From contig CM067532.1 of NCBI GenBank assembly GCA_034509925.1, positions 3,676,142 through 3,740,141 of the forward strand: 64,000 nt of DNA, written 5' to 3'. Positions 1-11,333 of this stretch are shown in pieces; position 1 is the first letter of the stretch, and the number at the start of each line of letters is the position of its first letter. The translations under genes were made by a program, and so were the position numbers. Under the pieces are notes generated by a model. The model was not told the DNA's origin. It was given only the letters and a program-made list of their open reading frames with translations, and ran no database searches. This stretch comes from Hirudinaria manillensis (lineage: Eukaryota > Annelida > Clitellata > Hirudinida > Hirudinidae).

Positions 1-5
1 AGCAT

Positions 6-911
6 ATGCACAAGTACCATCCAGAATACTGGAAAGTTTTTTCAGGAGGTTTACCACTTTCTAATTTTCTAGCAGCAGACATAACTTCGTCATCAAGAGA
101 CAACCCCTTTTTGTGCTCAATTTGCAATAAGAGATATATTCACCGCACAGGTTACGTCAAACACATGTCCAGTCATGCTGAAAAGCAAAATAATCCAATA
201 AATAATGCAGAGTGTCGAGTTTGTAAGAAAGTCTTTTCTAAGGAAGCTTATTTGGTTCGCCACTTAGAAATGAAGACAGATTCTGATCACAAGTTAGCCT
301 TGGAAAACTTAAAAACTGGTTCTAAGTATGACTCGAAGACGGCCAAAAATATGTTTCCGGAATCTTACTTTTGGCGTGAAACATTTCATCCTTCCGATAT
401 CACTATAAGTGATACAAGCAAAGTGACTACCACATCTCTCAATGAAAGAATTTCTAAAAAGGATCATCACTATATCAAACAATCTTTGGACCCAAACTCC
501 CACTTGCCTTTCCCGCATTACCTTTCATCTCTGACATCCGAATCTTCTCTGGAAACTTTAAGCCAAGGAAAATATTTTTCATCGTCTGTTCTTTTAGGAA
601 GTCCAGCTTTAGCTAAGAATCAAATAAGAGAAATTCAAAATTGTTGCCAAGATTCCATTCTCTTTGCAAATGGTTTTGGGGGATCGAGTTTAAGTTATAC
701 TGACGTGCCTTCATGCCTCCATTACGGCACAACCTCCCTAGAATACTATTCCTATCATTCAGGATTTCATTCAGATACAAATTTGAACTCTACCTTCTGT
801 CAAGGTCCAGTTCCTGCGTCGGATATGATCGATCCATATTTAACAAGGACTCCTCAAAGCGATGTCACTTCATCTCTACAGAATTTATCTCGATATCCGC
901 CTTTCAGATGA
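6..911 (+). CDS. C2H2 zinc-finger protein, C-terminal part (last exon)
   Basis: An open frame of 301 codons runs from the left edge to a TGA at 909-911 and is probably the last exon of a larger gene. A classical C2H2 finger is visible: C37, C40, H53 and H57 (C-x2-C-x12-H-x3-H). A second, degenerate finger follows: C70, C73, H86, with the next His only at 95. The remaining roughly 200 residues are Ser/Thr/Tyr-rich and low in complexity, as in tails of transcription factors. The family suggests nuclear DNA binding, but I do not recognise the ortholog. The true exon start may lie left of the window. A TTTTTTCAG at about 40-48 is an alternative acceptor that would remove the first residues. A candidate AATAAA lies about 0.5 kb downstream. 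Confidence 0.6.
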   Translation: MHKYHPEYWKVFSGGLPLSNFLAADITSSSRDNPFLCSICNKRYIHRTGYVKHMSSHAEKQNNPINNAECRVCKKVFSKEAYLVRHLEMKTDSDHKLALENLKTGSKYDSKTAKNMFPESYFWRETFHPSDITISDTSKVTTTSLNERISKKDHHYIKQSLDPNSHLPFPHYLSSLTSESSLETLSQGKYFSSSVLLGSPALAKNQIREIQNCCQDSILFANGFGGSSLSYTDVPSCLHYGTTSLEYYSYHSGFHSDTNLNSTFCQGPVPASDMIDPYLTRTPQSDVTSSLQNLSRYPPFR

Positions 912-1404
912 ATTTATAAATGATTTTAAATCATAAAATTAGTGATTTTAACAGACTGTAAACTTTTTAAGAGACTTAATTGTCTTCGAAACTTACTTGT
1001 AACTCAACATCTAACATGTTGCTCTCTAGGAGATGTTCAACTTAATTAAATGAATTTAGTCTTCCTATGCATAACATCTTCTGCAAAACATCTAACTTAA
1101 TATTTTTCATATGATTGGAATTTAACTAGTTTCTAGCTTGTATCATTGATTAAGTGCTCTGTATTTTAGATTGTTATTTTGATTAGCAGTAAGACATCCT
1201 CAAATTTCTTCGTTTGTTGCGTTAAATAATTTTAAGATATTTTAAAAGTTGTGTTGCAATTATAATTATTACCTAGCGTATAAATCCGTACATAATGAAC
1301 TGAGTGCAAAAAGAAGTTAAACACACCCCAAGGCTCGAATTTCTAAGATATTGATTTACGACAAATTGGTTAGCATAAAATAATTTAAAAATGTATTAGT
1401 CAAG

Positions 1405-1410
1405 AATAAA
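1405..1410 (+). promoter_or_regulatory. candidate poly(A) signal AATAAA
   Basis: This canonical AATAAA is in very AT-rich DNA 494 bp after the stop of the zinc-finger exon, with no other gene between. Assignment to that gene is inference. Confidence 0.3.
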
Positions 1411-1808
1411 TAATGTTTAACGATTTCTCGCTCTTGCTTTATCTTTGCCCAACCATTTATTCCATCCCTTACTGGTCAATATTACTGTCATTATTATTAA
1501 GAATTCCGCCAGAGTTATTGTGAGAGGAATGCCCCAGGACATGTGATCTAATCAAACATAATAAATTATATTAGATGATAATTTCATCAATTTTAAATCG
1601 GCAATTTATTTTTTATAAAATCTTATATAAATTTTTAATACTTTTTGTTTATGTTTACAAATAACGCCTTTTGTCATCCTGCGAGAGTTTAATTGTAATA
1701 TTAATCTTTATGAATTTAAGAATATAAGAAACGGAAACAGCGTCTTGGTTTAGCTCAGTAACATGCTCCCTCAGATGTTTTTTGCTTAGATAATTTAAAA
1801 ACAAAAAC

Positions 1809-1837
1809 AAATACAGGTCTAATATTATTCAATTTTA
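1809..1837. repeat. 29-nt direct repeat, copy 1 (copy 2 at 2502-2530)
   Basis: The 29 bases here recur exactly at 2502-2530 in the same orientation, 693 bp apart, and the flanks differ. The core reads CAGGTCTAATATTATTC. It is too long for an ordinary target-site duplication, so it more likely marks an interspersed repeat or a local copying event. Confidence 0.7.
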
Positions 1838-3197
1838 GTAGGTAGCTTGCAGCCGTAATCTCCACATCTTAATTGTGAACGAGCTAAAGTTAACATTAGG
1901 AGTGAATGAATTCACGTATTTACAACATTCATCTTTATATTCATCTCATCAGTAAGAATGAGGCCTGAAACCTCAACTTTTCCAAAAACAAAGGCGATGA
2001 AAAAAAAGAAGAAAAAAAGCACTCTATCTAACTTTAGTCTAAACCGAGATGTTTAATGGGCTGTACCGCAAAAAAAGGAATACTGAAGGAATATTATCCA
2101 GGTTTAATTTCACTGTTAGCTAAAACGAATCCAGTTTTAGTGATTTATAATTTAGAACGGATATTAGAGTCAGAAAAAAATTGATTGAATGATTTGTATA
2201 ATAAATCATTCTAATCATTAGCTATCATGTAGATTGGGGCATGAGAATGATTTTTTGTATGAAATGCAAAAAAATCTCATTTATGTGTCTCCTTAGGTTT
2301 AGGACTATTTGTAAATTATTTCATTTCCATTATCAAAACTCGATAAACTTAAAATAAAATTGATAAAATGTTAAAATAATAAAACTGAAAAATGATGCAA
2401 AATGTTTAATTTTCTTTAATTTTAAAAAAAGTCAAGTAACTATGAAATTTCTAAGATCTATATACGCACACGAGACCGCATGGACACCCCATAAACTCAT
2501 TAAATACAGGTCTAATATTATTCAATTTTATATATTGTGTTATTTTTAATGGTCTCAAATAATCATGCAACTTGCAAGTATTGTTAAAACTTGTAAAATA
2601 ATGCAAAATAGCATTTCAGCGACTCCCAAGAGCCATGAGGACATCCACTGATTGGACATCCATTGATTACCAATAACACATGAAATTATTGTAGTTACGC
2701 AAAAAAAATAATTTTAAACACGTAACACTGTAAGGTACATAAACTCAATGAAAGTCAACAAACATTTTAAGTATATAAAAATATTATTTTATAAATGACT
2801 GGAGGCAAAATATTGTCTGACAAGGAAAGGAGGCAGATTGAGGTCTTAAAACGAGCAAATTATTCGCTCAGAAACGAGTAAGTTAATCATGCTATCTCAC
2901 GAATATTGGAATATCGGTTGAGAAGTCTTTAGCAAAGCTGGAACTGGAGTGCGAATGTCAAAAATTCCCATTCTGATGAGGGAATTACAATAGTAATACT
3001 ACCTGCATTATTGACCAGGTTTCTTATTTTAGTTCCAGTAAACATACAATTAAGGTAATGCATATTCCCGATACGTACAAATATCTCTGTGCTCAAATGT
3101 CCAGAATTTAAGTCTACGTCAATTATAAACATAAATATTCACAAAGGAATTTCAAAGGACCTAAACGTTTGAGAGTGAGTAACTGAGACATTGCCTC

Positions 3198-3720
3198 ATG
3201 TGCTTAGCGCAATTGAGCATAAGCCTTTGTCATAAGTCGGTACACGTGGCGACACAATCAGGTCAAAAAGTGCGAGGCCACAAAAACAGCAGTATGCAAA
3301 GAAAACTTGTGCACAATTACCAAGCAGCGGAAAATCTATTTCCTAGGCGAGAGCTTCTTCCATCTCTGCAAAAGGCTATGTCAAACGCCAAAGAGAGATA
3401 TCCTTGCCGAGGCAAACGATTGGACTGCCGCTGCCGAGTGCTGTCACAGAAGGGATGACACGCTACCCCAAGTGCTAATTGAAATTGGCAAGAGGCTGGA
3501 TAAGGTGCTTATGTTGACGGAATTTGGTGGAACTAACGGTTCCGTGCGGGCACAGACTAGTATAGAATGTGCTCAAAGCGGAAAAGTGTGCAGAGTTTCA
3601 AAGGATCTATCATATCTATCGATAGACCTGACCTGGAAGAGAAAAGCTACTGAACTGACTTCTTTCCCATCAAAGTTAGCGCAAGAGACGTAGTCAGCGA
3701 GTCGACTGTTGCCCACCTCA
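3198..3720 (+). mobile_element. LINE fragment, RLE-type non-LTR family A (zinc-knuckle to endonuclease part)
   Basis: Two overlapping frames here are pieces of a decayed non-LTR retrotransposon protein. The segment after about 3320 (RKIYFLGES, then KRDILAEANDW) parallels the minus-strand copy at 54.7 kb, where the same block (KRIYFLREG) follows a Cys/His knuckle. In this family the block links the post-reverse-transcriptase knuckle to a PD-type restriction-like endonuclease. The frame changes at least once near 3440, so nothing functional remains. Assignment rests on similarity to the other copies in this window. Confidence 0.5.
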
Positions 3721-4958
3721 CCCGGATCTTTTTTGTCTAGCCGGAAAGAACGTAGACTATGGCAAAAATGTCCTAAGCTACTGAGGCTGCGGCAGAGAGA
3801 CCCTATCTAATCAATCTAGCAAAATGGCGGAGCCAATTCATTGTCTGAGGGGTGCGCCTAAATTTCGTATTTGTAATTTCTCAACGCGCAACGCGGAGAT
3901 AAGAATTTCCATATCTAGAAATAAGAAATCTAGGTGGCTGGAACGACAGAAAAAGGCCAACAAAAGCCTCTTACAACCAAAGGGCGAATCTAGAATTAAA
4001 CGACAGGGACAACGGGGAACTACAACATTCAGTGCGATTACGGAAAAATTGGAGTCAATCTAAAATAAGAAGAATCTGAAACATAAAACGTAATATCTAC
4101 ATGACTCTGATGAGGGATTTGGACTTCGGTCCTTCCCCAATGATTGAATGAAGTTAGCTGGAGTTGGTGTCCTCCAAGACAATCTCGGAATTTATAAGTA
4201 TCATCCGGAAGTGGCTTATAGTGGCTGCGTTAGGGTAATTCATTAGTCAGCAACTGAAAAGTAGTGATTTTATCCAGATCGTACTCTTGAAGACGTGGCA
4301 TGTCCCACTCCAGAAACGCCAAGATGAAATTACAAACTTCTATCCGTATGAGAAGCTTAAAAAAAACTAAATGTTCTTGTTCGTTATTTTAATCTTGACC
4401 GAGAAAAAAAATCTGTATCAATAATTAAAATACAATTAACAGGTTTAATTGAAAATAAATTTATTTGCTTTTATAGCTTCACTTTAATTATAATGTTGAG
4501 CCAGTGGTCGTGAAATCACAAAATCTGAAGTGCCACCCATGGAAAAAAAACTATCTATATCCCTGTAATGATGATCATTAATGGATAAAACTGCCAGATT
4601 GACGTTTGTGTACGACCGGGCTTTCTTTCAGACTTTTTGACTCGGGTGGAGGGAGGGTGCTGACTTCCAATATAAAGGGAGTCATCCATAAAAGACTTTC
4701 GGATTTTCGAATTTAACTCTTGTCCGCAAAGTCCGCATTTGGCTCCGTCCCATTTTTCCCCTCTCTCGCAGATGTCTTTTATGGACGACCCAAATAAATT
4801 GCTGGTTTAAGAAAACAGATTCATTAATTAAAAGCACAAAAAATGTCAAAACTCAGTTTTAGGAACTTGGAAAAAAGAATCTGCCATCCCGAAGAGACGC
4901 CTGAACGAAACACTGGCTACGATTGCTTTTCCCGCTTTTAATTAACATATTGAAAAAA
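3721..4958. other. non-coding stretch between LINE copies
   Basis: No host exon is recognised. The first few hundred bases may be 3' remnant of the LINE at 3.2-3.7 kb; the remainder is AT-rich. A 79-codon open frame at 3824-4063 is basic and low in complexity, without domain hallmarks. Confidence 0.4.
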
Positions 4959-7900
4959 ATTCAATTCAATTCAATTCCTCCAATATTTTAAGTGCCTTTT
5001 TTATCCAGTCCTAGGATGTCAAGGCACTGCCGACGCACATTAGCATAGACACGACCGAGCACAACATAATGAAATAATGAGAACAAAAGACAATTTAAAA
5101 AAATGCAAACTAAAATATTTAAGAATAACATTGAATAAACAAGTGAGTCTTTAAATTGGTATGAAAAAGCTCAGGTGTGGCGGCTTTTTGAATGTGAACA
5201 GGGAGGGCGTTCCATGTTTTGGGACCATTGACGTAGAAAGAACGGTCGCCAAACTTGACGCTGTGTGACGTGGGGACAAGGAACATGGGATGAGATGAAG
5301 AGCGAAGGTGTGTTCGTCCCGGTATTGTGGTTGTTTTCACCATTGAAGAGGAGATATATTTTGGCTCATCATAGCATAAGACTTTATATATTATTGAAGA
5401 GACTTTATACGATATTCTGTAGGGTATTTTAAGCCAGTGTAGACTCTTCATCACCGGTGTGATGTGCTCAGAGATCCTGGTTCCAGAGATGAGCGTGGCC
5501 GCTGCATTCAACACACCCTGATAGTAGTGGAGCGTGCTATTACTAACATTTGTAAGCAGAGAGTTGCAGTAATCAAGTTTTGTCAGAATGAACTGAACTA
5601 CCAGGATAACAAATGTGTCATGCGGAATTAATGGCTTTGCCTCTCTGAGAACACGAAGTGTAGCATAACAGCTTGCAGACACTCTTCTTGCATGCTCATC
5701 CATTGTCAAGCCAGAGTCTAAGTAGGCCCCAAGATTTCGGACTGTCTCCGACGGAACAATATCAGCTCCATGAAGATGCAAAGGCATTGCAGGGATAAGC
5801 TTTCGTTTTGAATCAGAACCAAACCATATTGCGTCTGTTTTATTAGAGTTAGATGGAGACGGTTAGAGGACGCCCAGGCAGCGATCTCACAGAAGCATTC
5901 CGCAATCTGCTGAAGAAGACATGCAACATCATCTGGTTTTGAGTAACCGTATATTTGGATGTCATCCGCATATTGGTGACTGTCGAGGCCATGTCTCTTA
6001 ACAATTTGCTCTATATCAGTTACATACAGAGAAAAGAGAATTGGTCCGAGGACTGAGCCCTGTGGAACGCCACTTGAGATGCCCTCAGTAACCATATCAT
6101 GACCGCCACTTGACAATATTGTTTGCTTTCTGCCAGTAAGGTACGATGTGAACCATCCCAGGGCCGCCTGATGCACTCCGAATGATTTCTCCAACCTATT
6201 TAGGAGTATTCCGTGATCAACGGTGTCGAATGCTGCGGACATGTCCAGGAGGAGGAGTAGAGGAACATTACCGAGATCAACTGCACTGCGAATGTCTGAA
6301 ACAACTTTCAGAACCGCCATCTCAGTGGAATGATGCCGACGGTAAGCAGATTGTGTTGCTGGAAGCAAGGCATTGCAATCAAGGTAGTTAACAAGTCGTC
6401 TCAGCACAAGACGCTCTAGAAGCTTGGAGATTACACTGAGGTTTGAGATGGGTCTATACGACGAACACTGAAGAGGATCAAGGTCTGCTTTCTTGAGTAT
6501 GGGACGTACCTGTGCAATCTTGAAGGATAGAGGTACGTAACCTGTGGAAAGGGAGATATTGAAGAGTTGCACTAGGAATGGTGCAAGTACGAACGAAAGT
6601 TTTTTGAGGAGCCAAGTTGGAATTGGATCAAGACCACACTGTTTATTAGGAAGTGAGTGGATCAGCATAACCACCTCCTCAATTGAGGTTGGACCAAGTT
6701 GGTTCAATTCTGTGTCGGTTAAGGTAGAGAATCCAGGAGGAGGAGCCCCAGCAGTTGATTCACATATGCCCCCGAACTTGTCATTAAGATAGCTGGAAAA
6801 ATCTCTGGGAGAAGGTGCGACTGATCTCTGAGGGTTTCGCCCCAAACCGGTGGCCTCCTTTATAAGTTTCCAGCGTCTCTCAGGATGACATACCTCACTA
6901 ATACGCTTTGTATAATAGGTTCGCCGTTTGGAGCGTAGTAACTTTAGATATGAACGAGTTGCAGTTTTGAGTGCATGACCCGTCGTCACTCTTCTGAGCC
7001 TTGCGAGACATCGTCTTCGCCGCCAGCACTCGACATCAAACCAGGGTTGCTTGTACCTACAGGGATGAGATATAGTATTTGGAAGAAGTGAATCAATAAT
7101 ATCTACGAGGGTTGAATTGTAGAATGATGCCATCTCATCTACATCGTCAGGAAAGAACCCTTGGTCACCACAGAGAAATGATAGACTGAGTTGTTGAATT
7201 AGTTGGGTCACGTCCAGGCGCCTCCATCTGCGAACATGACAAGAGGCCACTGGGGGTCGTGTGCGTGGGAAAGTTGTGTTCCAGAGGAGCAGGCGATGAT
7301 CAGAAAGACCAGTGTCCACCCTCTCAACAACAACACTTTGATGACAGTTTTCATGTTGAAGAACAACATCGATGGTTCCACCAAGGTCATGTGTCGGTCC
7401 ATTAACCCTCACCACCAGACCCAGTGAAGATAGAATGCCTCTGAAGGTTACATTGCTTGGGTCATCATGACACTCAAGATGAATGTTGAAGTCACCAGCG
7501 ATGAACAACACTGAGGAGATGACGACAAACCTGCTCAGGAGTTCAGTTAACTCCGAGAAAAACTTTTCGTATAGGACCGGTTCTGTAAATTGTGAGTAGA
7601 TTGGTGCATTTTCCTCGTAAATAAACTTGTGCAGCAAGATACTCAAATGTGGTTGATGTGAAATCAATATTTAGAAGACGTAGGTGAACAGCTGATGTTG
7701 AAACGACAGCAAGACCTCCATGATTCGAACGAAGACTCTGTGCAGACCCATCACGAGGACGGTCAACGACTGTAAATCCCTGCCGACGCAGCTGAAAGAA
7801 AGCAATTGACCCATCATCATGCCATGTCTCAGTCAGGGACAAAATGTCTATTTTCTTGTCTTTGATGATATCTGTGAGCACCTGAAATTTGCTAGTGATC

Positions 7901-8148
7901 GAACGTATGTTGAGAAATCCAAATGTAATGCTAGATGCTTCAGCGATTCCACCGTCGGATGAAGCTCTATAATTCTCAGCCGCATCATTGCTAGAGCGCC
8001 TCTCTTGAGAGACAGTGGGTGCCAACAGACAAAAATCAGAAGTCGGTAGCCAGAGATGAAGCAGGAACAACTTCTTTCTCAACTCTCTTTTGGTAGACAT
8101 CCTACCCATATTGTAAGAATATAGTTCAGTGGACGTGTAGACCGGCAT
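4959..8148 (-). mobile_element. LINE, CR1/L2-like, 5'-truncated, with AATTG 3' tail
   Basis: This is a minus-strand non-LTR retrotransposon. The 5' side holds an apurinic endonuclease domain, the middle a reverse transcriptase, and the 3' end a short tandem AATTG tail (about 4959-4977 on the plus strand). Microsatellite tails rather than poly(A) are typical of the CR1/L2 group. No separate ORF1 is seen upstream of 8148, so the copy is probably 5'-truncated. The 3' UTR is about 140 bp (4978-5118). Two single-base frameshifts in ORF2 make it inactive. Confidence 0.8.
5119..8148 (-). pseudogene. LINE ORF2 (endonuclease + reverse transcriptase), two frameshifts
   Basis: The ORF2 reading is spread over three frames: 8148-about 7575, about 7667-5845, and about 5850-5119. 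The first carries the start of the endonuclease (NIRSITSKF, then LSLTETWH). The second continues the endonuclease (AGDFNIHLE, TIDVVLQ) and contains the reverse transcriptase (YRPISNLSV, LLDMSAAFDTVDHG, SGVPQGSVLGP, QYADDIQIYG with the catalytic YADD). The third is the thumb and C-terminus, ending with a run typical of CR1-like proteins (TWNALPVHI). Single-base indels explain both frame changes, near 7575 and 5845. The protein copies its own RNA into DNA at a nick made by its endonuclease. It is dead as it stands. Confidence 0.85.
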
Positions 8149-8439
8149 AACTGAATGTGTGTGTGCTGAGTTGTGGTTCAGTCAGGAAACAATATGGCGT
8201 GTCGAAACAATATGAAAAAAAGTGTTCCGTTATTTGATTAATAATTAGCTTTTAATATTGTAACTCATGACGATCCTGATTTACATAGTTTGCCATCCCT
8301 AGACCTTAGAAATTCTGTCATTATTCTAAATTTCGATGATTTTTATGCTGTTAATGCGAGTCTTGATGTGGACAGAAGGAGACAAATAAACTCAAAGAAG
8401 AAAAAGCCCAAAAATACTATAGTCACGATTAGATGTTTC
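8149..8439. other. short non-coding interval
   Basis: The interval lies between the 5' end of the LINE and the left terminal repeat of the pogo-like element. It is AT-rich and no gene was recognised. Confidence 0.4.
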
Positions 8440-9497
8440 TAGTCAAATCTTGCTACTATGCCACCCAAGCAAAAGTGGCATAGTAGTGAGAGTGGCATAG
8501 TAACGAGGGTTTCTAAAAACGGCTTTATTGTAAAAAAAAAGACTATTTTCTTAGGTTACCTATCAGCTCAGTCTAAAACTCTCAAAAATCGTTGGCTGGC
8601 GCATCTTTCGGCGGATCTCGAGCATCTCGTTGCCTAGCCGATCGCACGCTTATATTACACCGGACTTGCGAATCCACCGCTCCAGCTTTGCACTGCACTG
8701 TCTTGATCGTGATGCCGTGGCGCTTCTTGAAATTGTCCAGCCAACCGTCGCTCGCCTTGAGGTCCGGCATGTGCATCACTTCGGCCAGTTTCATAGCCTT
8801 CTCCTTGATCAGATTGCCGCTGACATGCAGATACTGTCCTTTTGTTTGCTTCAGCCATACGAGCATTCCCTCATCGAGCTTCGGGTAATGAGCCTGCGTC
8901 AGCTTCCTGCGCTTCGATGGAACTCCAGCTTTGATTGCAGCCTCGATTGCATTCTTCTTGCTGAGAATGCCTTTCACGGCGGTTCTCTTAACTTCGACGC
9001 CCCATTTCTTGCTAATCTCCCCGGCCAGCTTGGAATGATTCGGCTCCTTCTTCACGGCATTGATGATCTCCTTCTTCTCCTCCATCATAAAATCGCTTCG
9101 CTTGCGTTTCTGAGCTGACATTTGCTAATCTTCATTTCAACTCGCAATTCTCACATAAAATCTCGACATACACTCTCATTCCTATTTATATTTCCAGTCA
9201 ACTTTGCCCATTTGATCAATCAAATTCCATGGAATGTTCCATCACTTTCCTTAATCATCCCTCACCAACAAATCCTGGGAAAGTATTAACCTGATCAAAT
9301 CTTAACAATACAAGGTAATGTTTCTTAATTACTTCCCCCGACTGGAAATATGTCCTTAACTTCATGGGTTAAATAAACATTGTCAGCGTAGCAGCGATAG
9401 TTGGGGGTTGTAAATTTATAGTAAATTTATTTTGTATTGAATTTTGTCGGGACCAAAAGTGGGTGGAGCGGAGTGGCATAATATCGAGATTTGACTG
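8440..9497 (-). mobile_element. pogo/Tigger-like DNA transposon with short internal region
   Basis: Inverted termini of about 27 bp frame this 1.06-kb unit. The left end (8440-8466) and the reverse complement of the right end (9471-9497) share AGTCAAATCT, then ATTATGCCAC or CTACTATGCCAC. The right end is followed by TA, the target used by Tc1/mariner/pogo elements. The single gene inside (minus strand, 8582-9121) encodes a pogo-type DNA-binding region without a catalytic domain, so this looks like an internally deleted copy. Inside the left terminus, 8453-8464 and 8475-8486 form a perfect 12-bp hairpin (CTACTATGCCAC / GTGGCATAGTAG), and the motif is repeated once more just after. Confidence 0.7.
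8582..9121 (-). CDS. pogo/Tigger transposase N-terminus (CENP-B-like DNA-binding domains), truncated
   Basis: This 179-aa frame starts with ATG at 9121 and ends at 8582. It begins basic (KRKRSDF), then shows the pattern of a CENP-B N-terminal helix-turn-helix (about residues 8-55: MEEKKEIINAVKK, SKLAGEISKKWGV). A second Tc5/CENP-B-type helix-turn-helix follows (about 75-145: LDEGMLVWLKQ, then IKEKAMKLAEVM, SDGWLDNFKKRHGI). In complete pogo/Tigger transposases a DDE catalytic domain of some 200 residues follows. Here the frame ends after an unrelated basic tail, so the protein could bind DNA but not catalyse transposition. It could be a repressor-like remnant or simply a deleted copy. Base composition is more GC-rich than the flanks. 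Confidence 0.7.
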   Translation of the reverse strand: MSAQKRKRSDFMMEEKKEIINAVKKEPNHSKLAGEISKKWGVEVKRTAVKGILSKKNAIEAAIKAGVPSKRRKLTQAHYPKLDEGMLVWLKQTKGQYLHVSGNLIKEKAMKLAEVMHMPDLKASDGWLDNFKKRHGITIKTVQCKAGAVDSQVRCNISVRSARQRDARDPPKDAPANDF

Positions 9498-9633
9498 TAT
9501 TTTATTCTATATTAAGTTTTCATAATACTGCTCCTGGTTTAGTTTAGAAGGCTATTGGTTTAACTGAATCCACAAGAATTCAAATTAATGTATCCAAATG
9601 CATAAAGCATCGAAACAAGCATAAACAAAACTA

Positions 9634-11333
9634 GCCTCGGACCCTGAGATTGACAGCAAGCTTCGTGGAATCTATGTTATTGATGGACTGGCAAATGTAA
9701 ACGCCAACGTTTGATCTGCTCACATTCTTCAATGTAATTGTTAACGTGCTTTTATAAGGAGTTAATTTTTCAGACTTCTCATTCATGATATCGACCACTC
9801 TTGAACCCCATCTTGCTCTAGGGAAAGGGTTACCCCAAAAAGTACAAATCATTATGACATCGGTATTTTCCCAGGCATATATGGAATTTTCTTGCATTCT
9901 AATTGATACTTGTGGTTTAGCTGAAAACAATAATAAACTTTAATTTTTAAATAAGTATTATAATTGTATTAAAAGAATTGAAATTAAGAGTCAATTATCG
10001 GGGAAAATCTCATATCTTCCTTTCTTACTAAAATGTCTTTACAAGTGACTTGCGAGAAACTCCTCCTCGGAGCTTACCGACAAGTATTCTCAGAGGAGGT
10101 ACACCATCTTCAAACATTTCGACCCTTTGAAACTCTTAAGCTTTCCGGGATAGGCCGCATCTTACGCATTCCGTGATTAGCCGGATGTCTCTCTAAGTTT
10201 TCTGTTCCTGATTAACATTTCGGCTAGTGGAGGTTCTTCTTATACCGTAAGTTACTGCCAGGACTGGAGCGTCTTTGAAAAGTCTTATTGGTTCCATCGT
10301 GTCGTTGTATGGCTCCCAGTTTCATCCGATAATTTTCGGGTTAAGTCCTCCCAGGAAAGTAACCGTTATTTCAAGAACTTTCTGTAACCGGATGTTACAG
10401 GGGCATCTGCTCAGCTTTCCGAATCCAGTTCATTACAACATCATCCTGAATCTCTATACGAAAGTGACGTTGTTGGAGTTTTGGCCAGAACTGTTTAATA
10501 TTAGATGATATATCTCGGGTGCTGATGAAAGACTGCCTCATGAGGAAAACATTTCCTCAAGCATAATTTCATAAATATGGTAGCGGCATGCTAAGTTCAG
10601 TACATCATTACATTTTCCAGAACACAAACTCCATTCAGTCGTCCAGTAACAAATGCCCACACAAATCTGAGATTCCGGATCATTGGACATACCCTAAATA
10701 TTATTTAATTGTAAAAATTCTTTTTTGAGTCCTTCTTTCTTTGACATTTGGAGTCGAACGATTTTGAGACTTTTTAAAAATTATTTTTGTCCATTATTGA
10801 AAAAAATTCTTCTTATATCTTCCAAAAACATGAATGAGAGGCAAATGAACGTCAATGATTAAATAAAATTACTCGTTTCGTTTGACATTTATGGAGATAG
10901 TCAGTGCCTGAACGCCAAAGTATTGTCGCAAATTATTAAGCTTTGCACTAAAACTCTATTAGCCTTGAACAAATACAAAACTTAGGAAACTGCTAACCGT
11001 ATAAGGTCACCTTTTTTGACCCAAGAAGAACTTTATGCTGATCAAAGACCAAGCACTTGTATATATCGCCCAACATACTGTCATCTGTAACAATATTAAA
11101 CTCTGATTTGTTCAAAATGTCGAGAGAATGGACTCAAAATGTTTAAATATTCATACCAACAAAAACAAATTCGAGGCTGGTACTTGATTCAGTCGAAACG
11201 ATCTGAATGTGTCTTGAATTAATAGAAAAACCCCTAGCTGACCAATCAAATATCACGCTTTCCGTCTCGTCGATATGACATGATAAAACGGGCATTTTAT
11301 GACTTGGAGAATAGAAAATTCCATTCGTTGCGT
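9634..11333 (-). CDS. immunoglobulin-domain protein, two exons of a larger gene
   Basis: Two minus-strand exons carry Ig-fold sequence. The exon at 11333-11157 (177 nt) has a good acceptor (TTATTATTTTGTTAG) and donor (G|GTATGA), and encodes half an Ig domain (PVLSCHID, then FDWSARG). The exon from 9920 (acceptor TTGTTTTCAG) encodes a C2/I-set domain: Cys in MICTFWGNP, Trp in ARWGS, and GVYICQS before the last strand. Both introns are phase 1, the classic arrangement for shuffled Ig exons, and the phases join (Val + Ala). This suggests a cell-surface or secreted adhesion protein of the lachesin/Dpr type, but I cannot name it. The frame stops at 9631-9633. It is unclear whether this is the true C-terminus or whether the gene is broken. 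No signal peptide or anchor is seen. Confidence 0.55.
10030..10510 (-). mobile_element. degenerate LINE fragment, probably RLE family A
   Basis: The segment lies within the intron between the two Ig exons. On the minus strand it contains a stretch (RDIRLITE) matching the 3' region of the copy at 40.4-40.6 kb (RDIRLITG), with similar flanking bases, but the frame is badly broken. Assigned only by comparison within this window. Confidence 0.35.

Larger units (their letters stand above)
912..3197. other. AT-rich non-coding stretch
   Basis: No coding exon or recognisable transposon was found. The first 0.5 kb is probably 3' UTR of the zinc-finger gene. The stretch contains an exact 29-nt direct repeat (listed separately). 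Small open frames near 2.9-3.1 kb have no recognisable features. Confidence 0.5.

Noticed and set aside
4100-4150. Hammerhead-ribozyme-like core CTGATGAG
   Set aside because: The second conserved core (GAAA) and the three closing stems are missing at the expected spacing.
8592-9118. Plus-strand open frames opposite the pogo-like gene
   Set aside because: They are antisense shadows of the 179-codon minus-strand protein, which has clear helix-turn-helix motifs.
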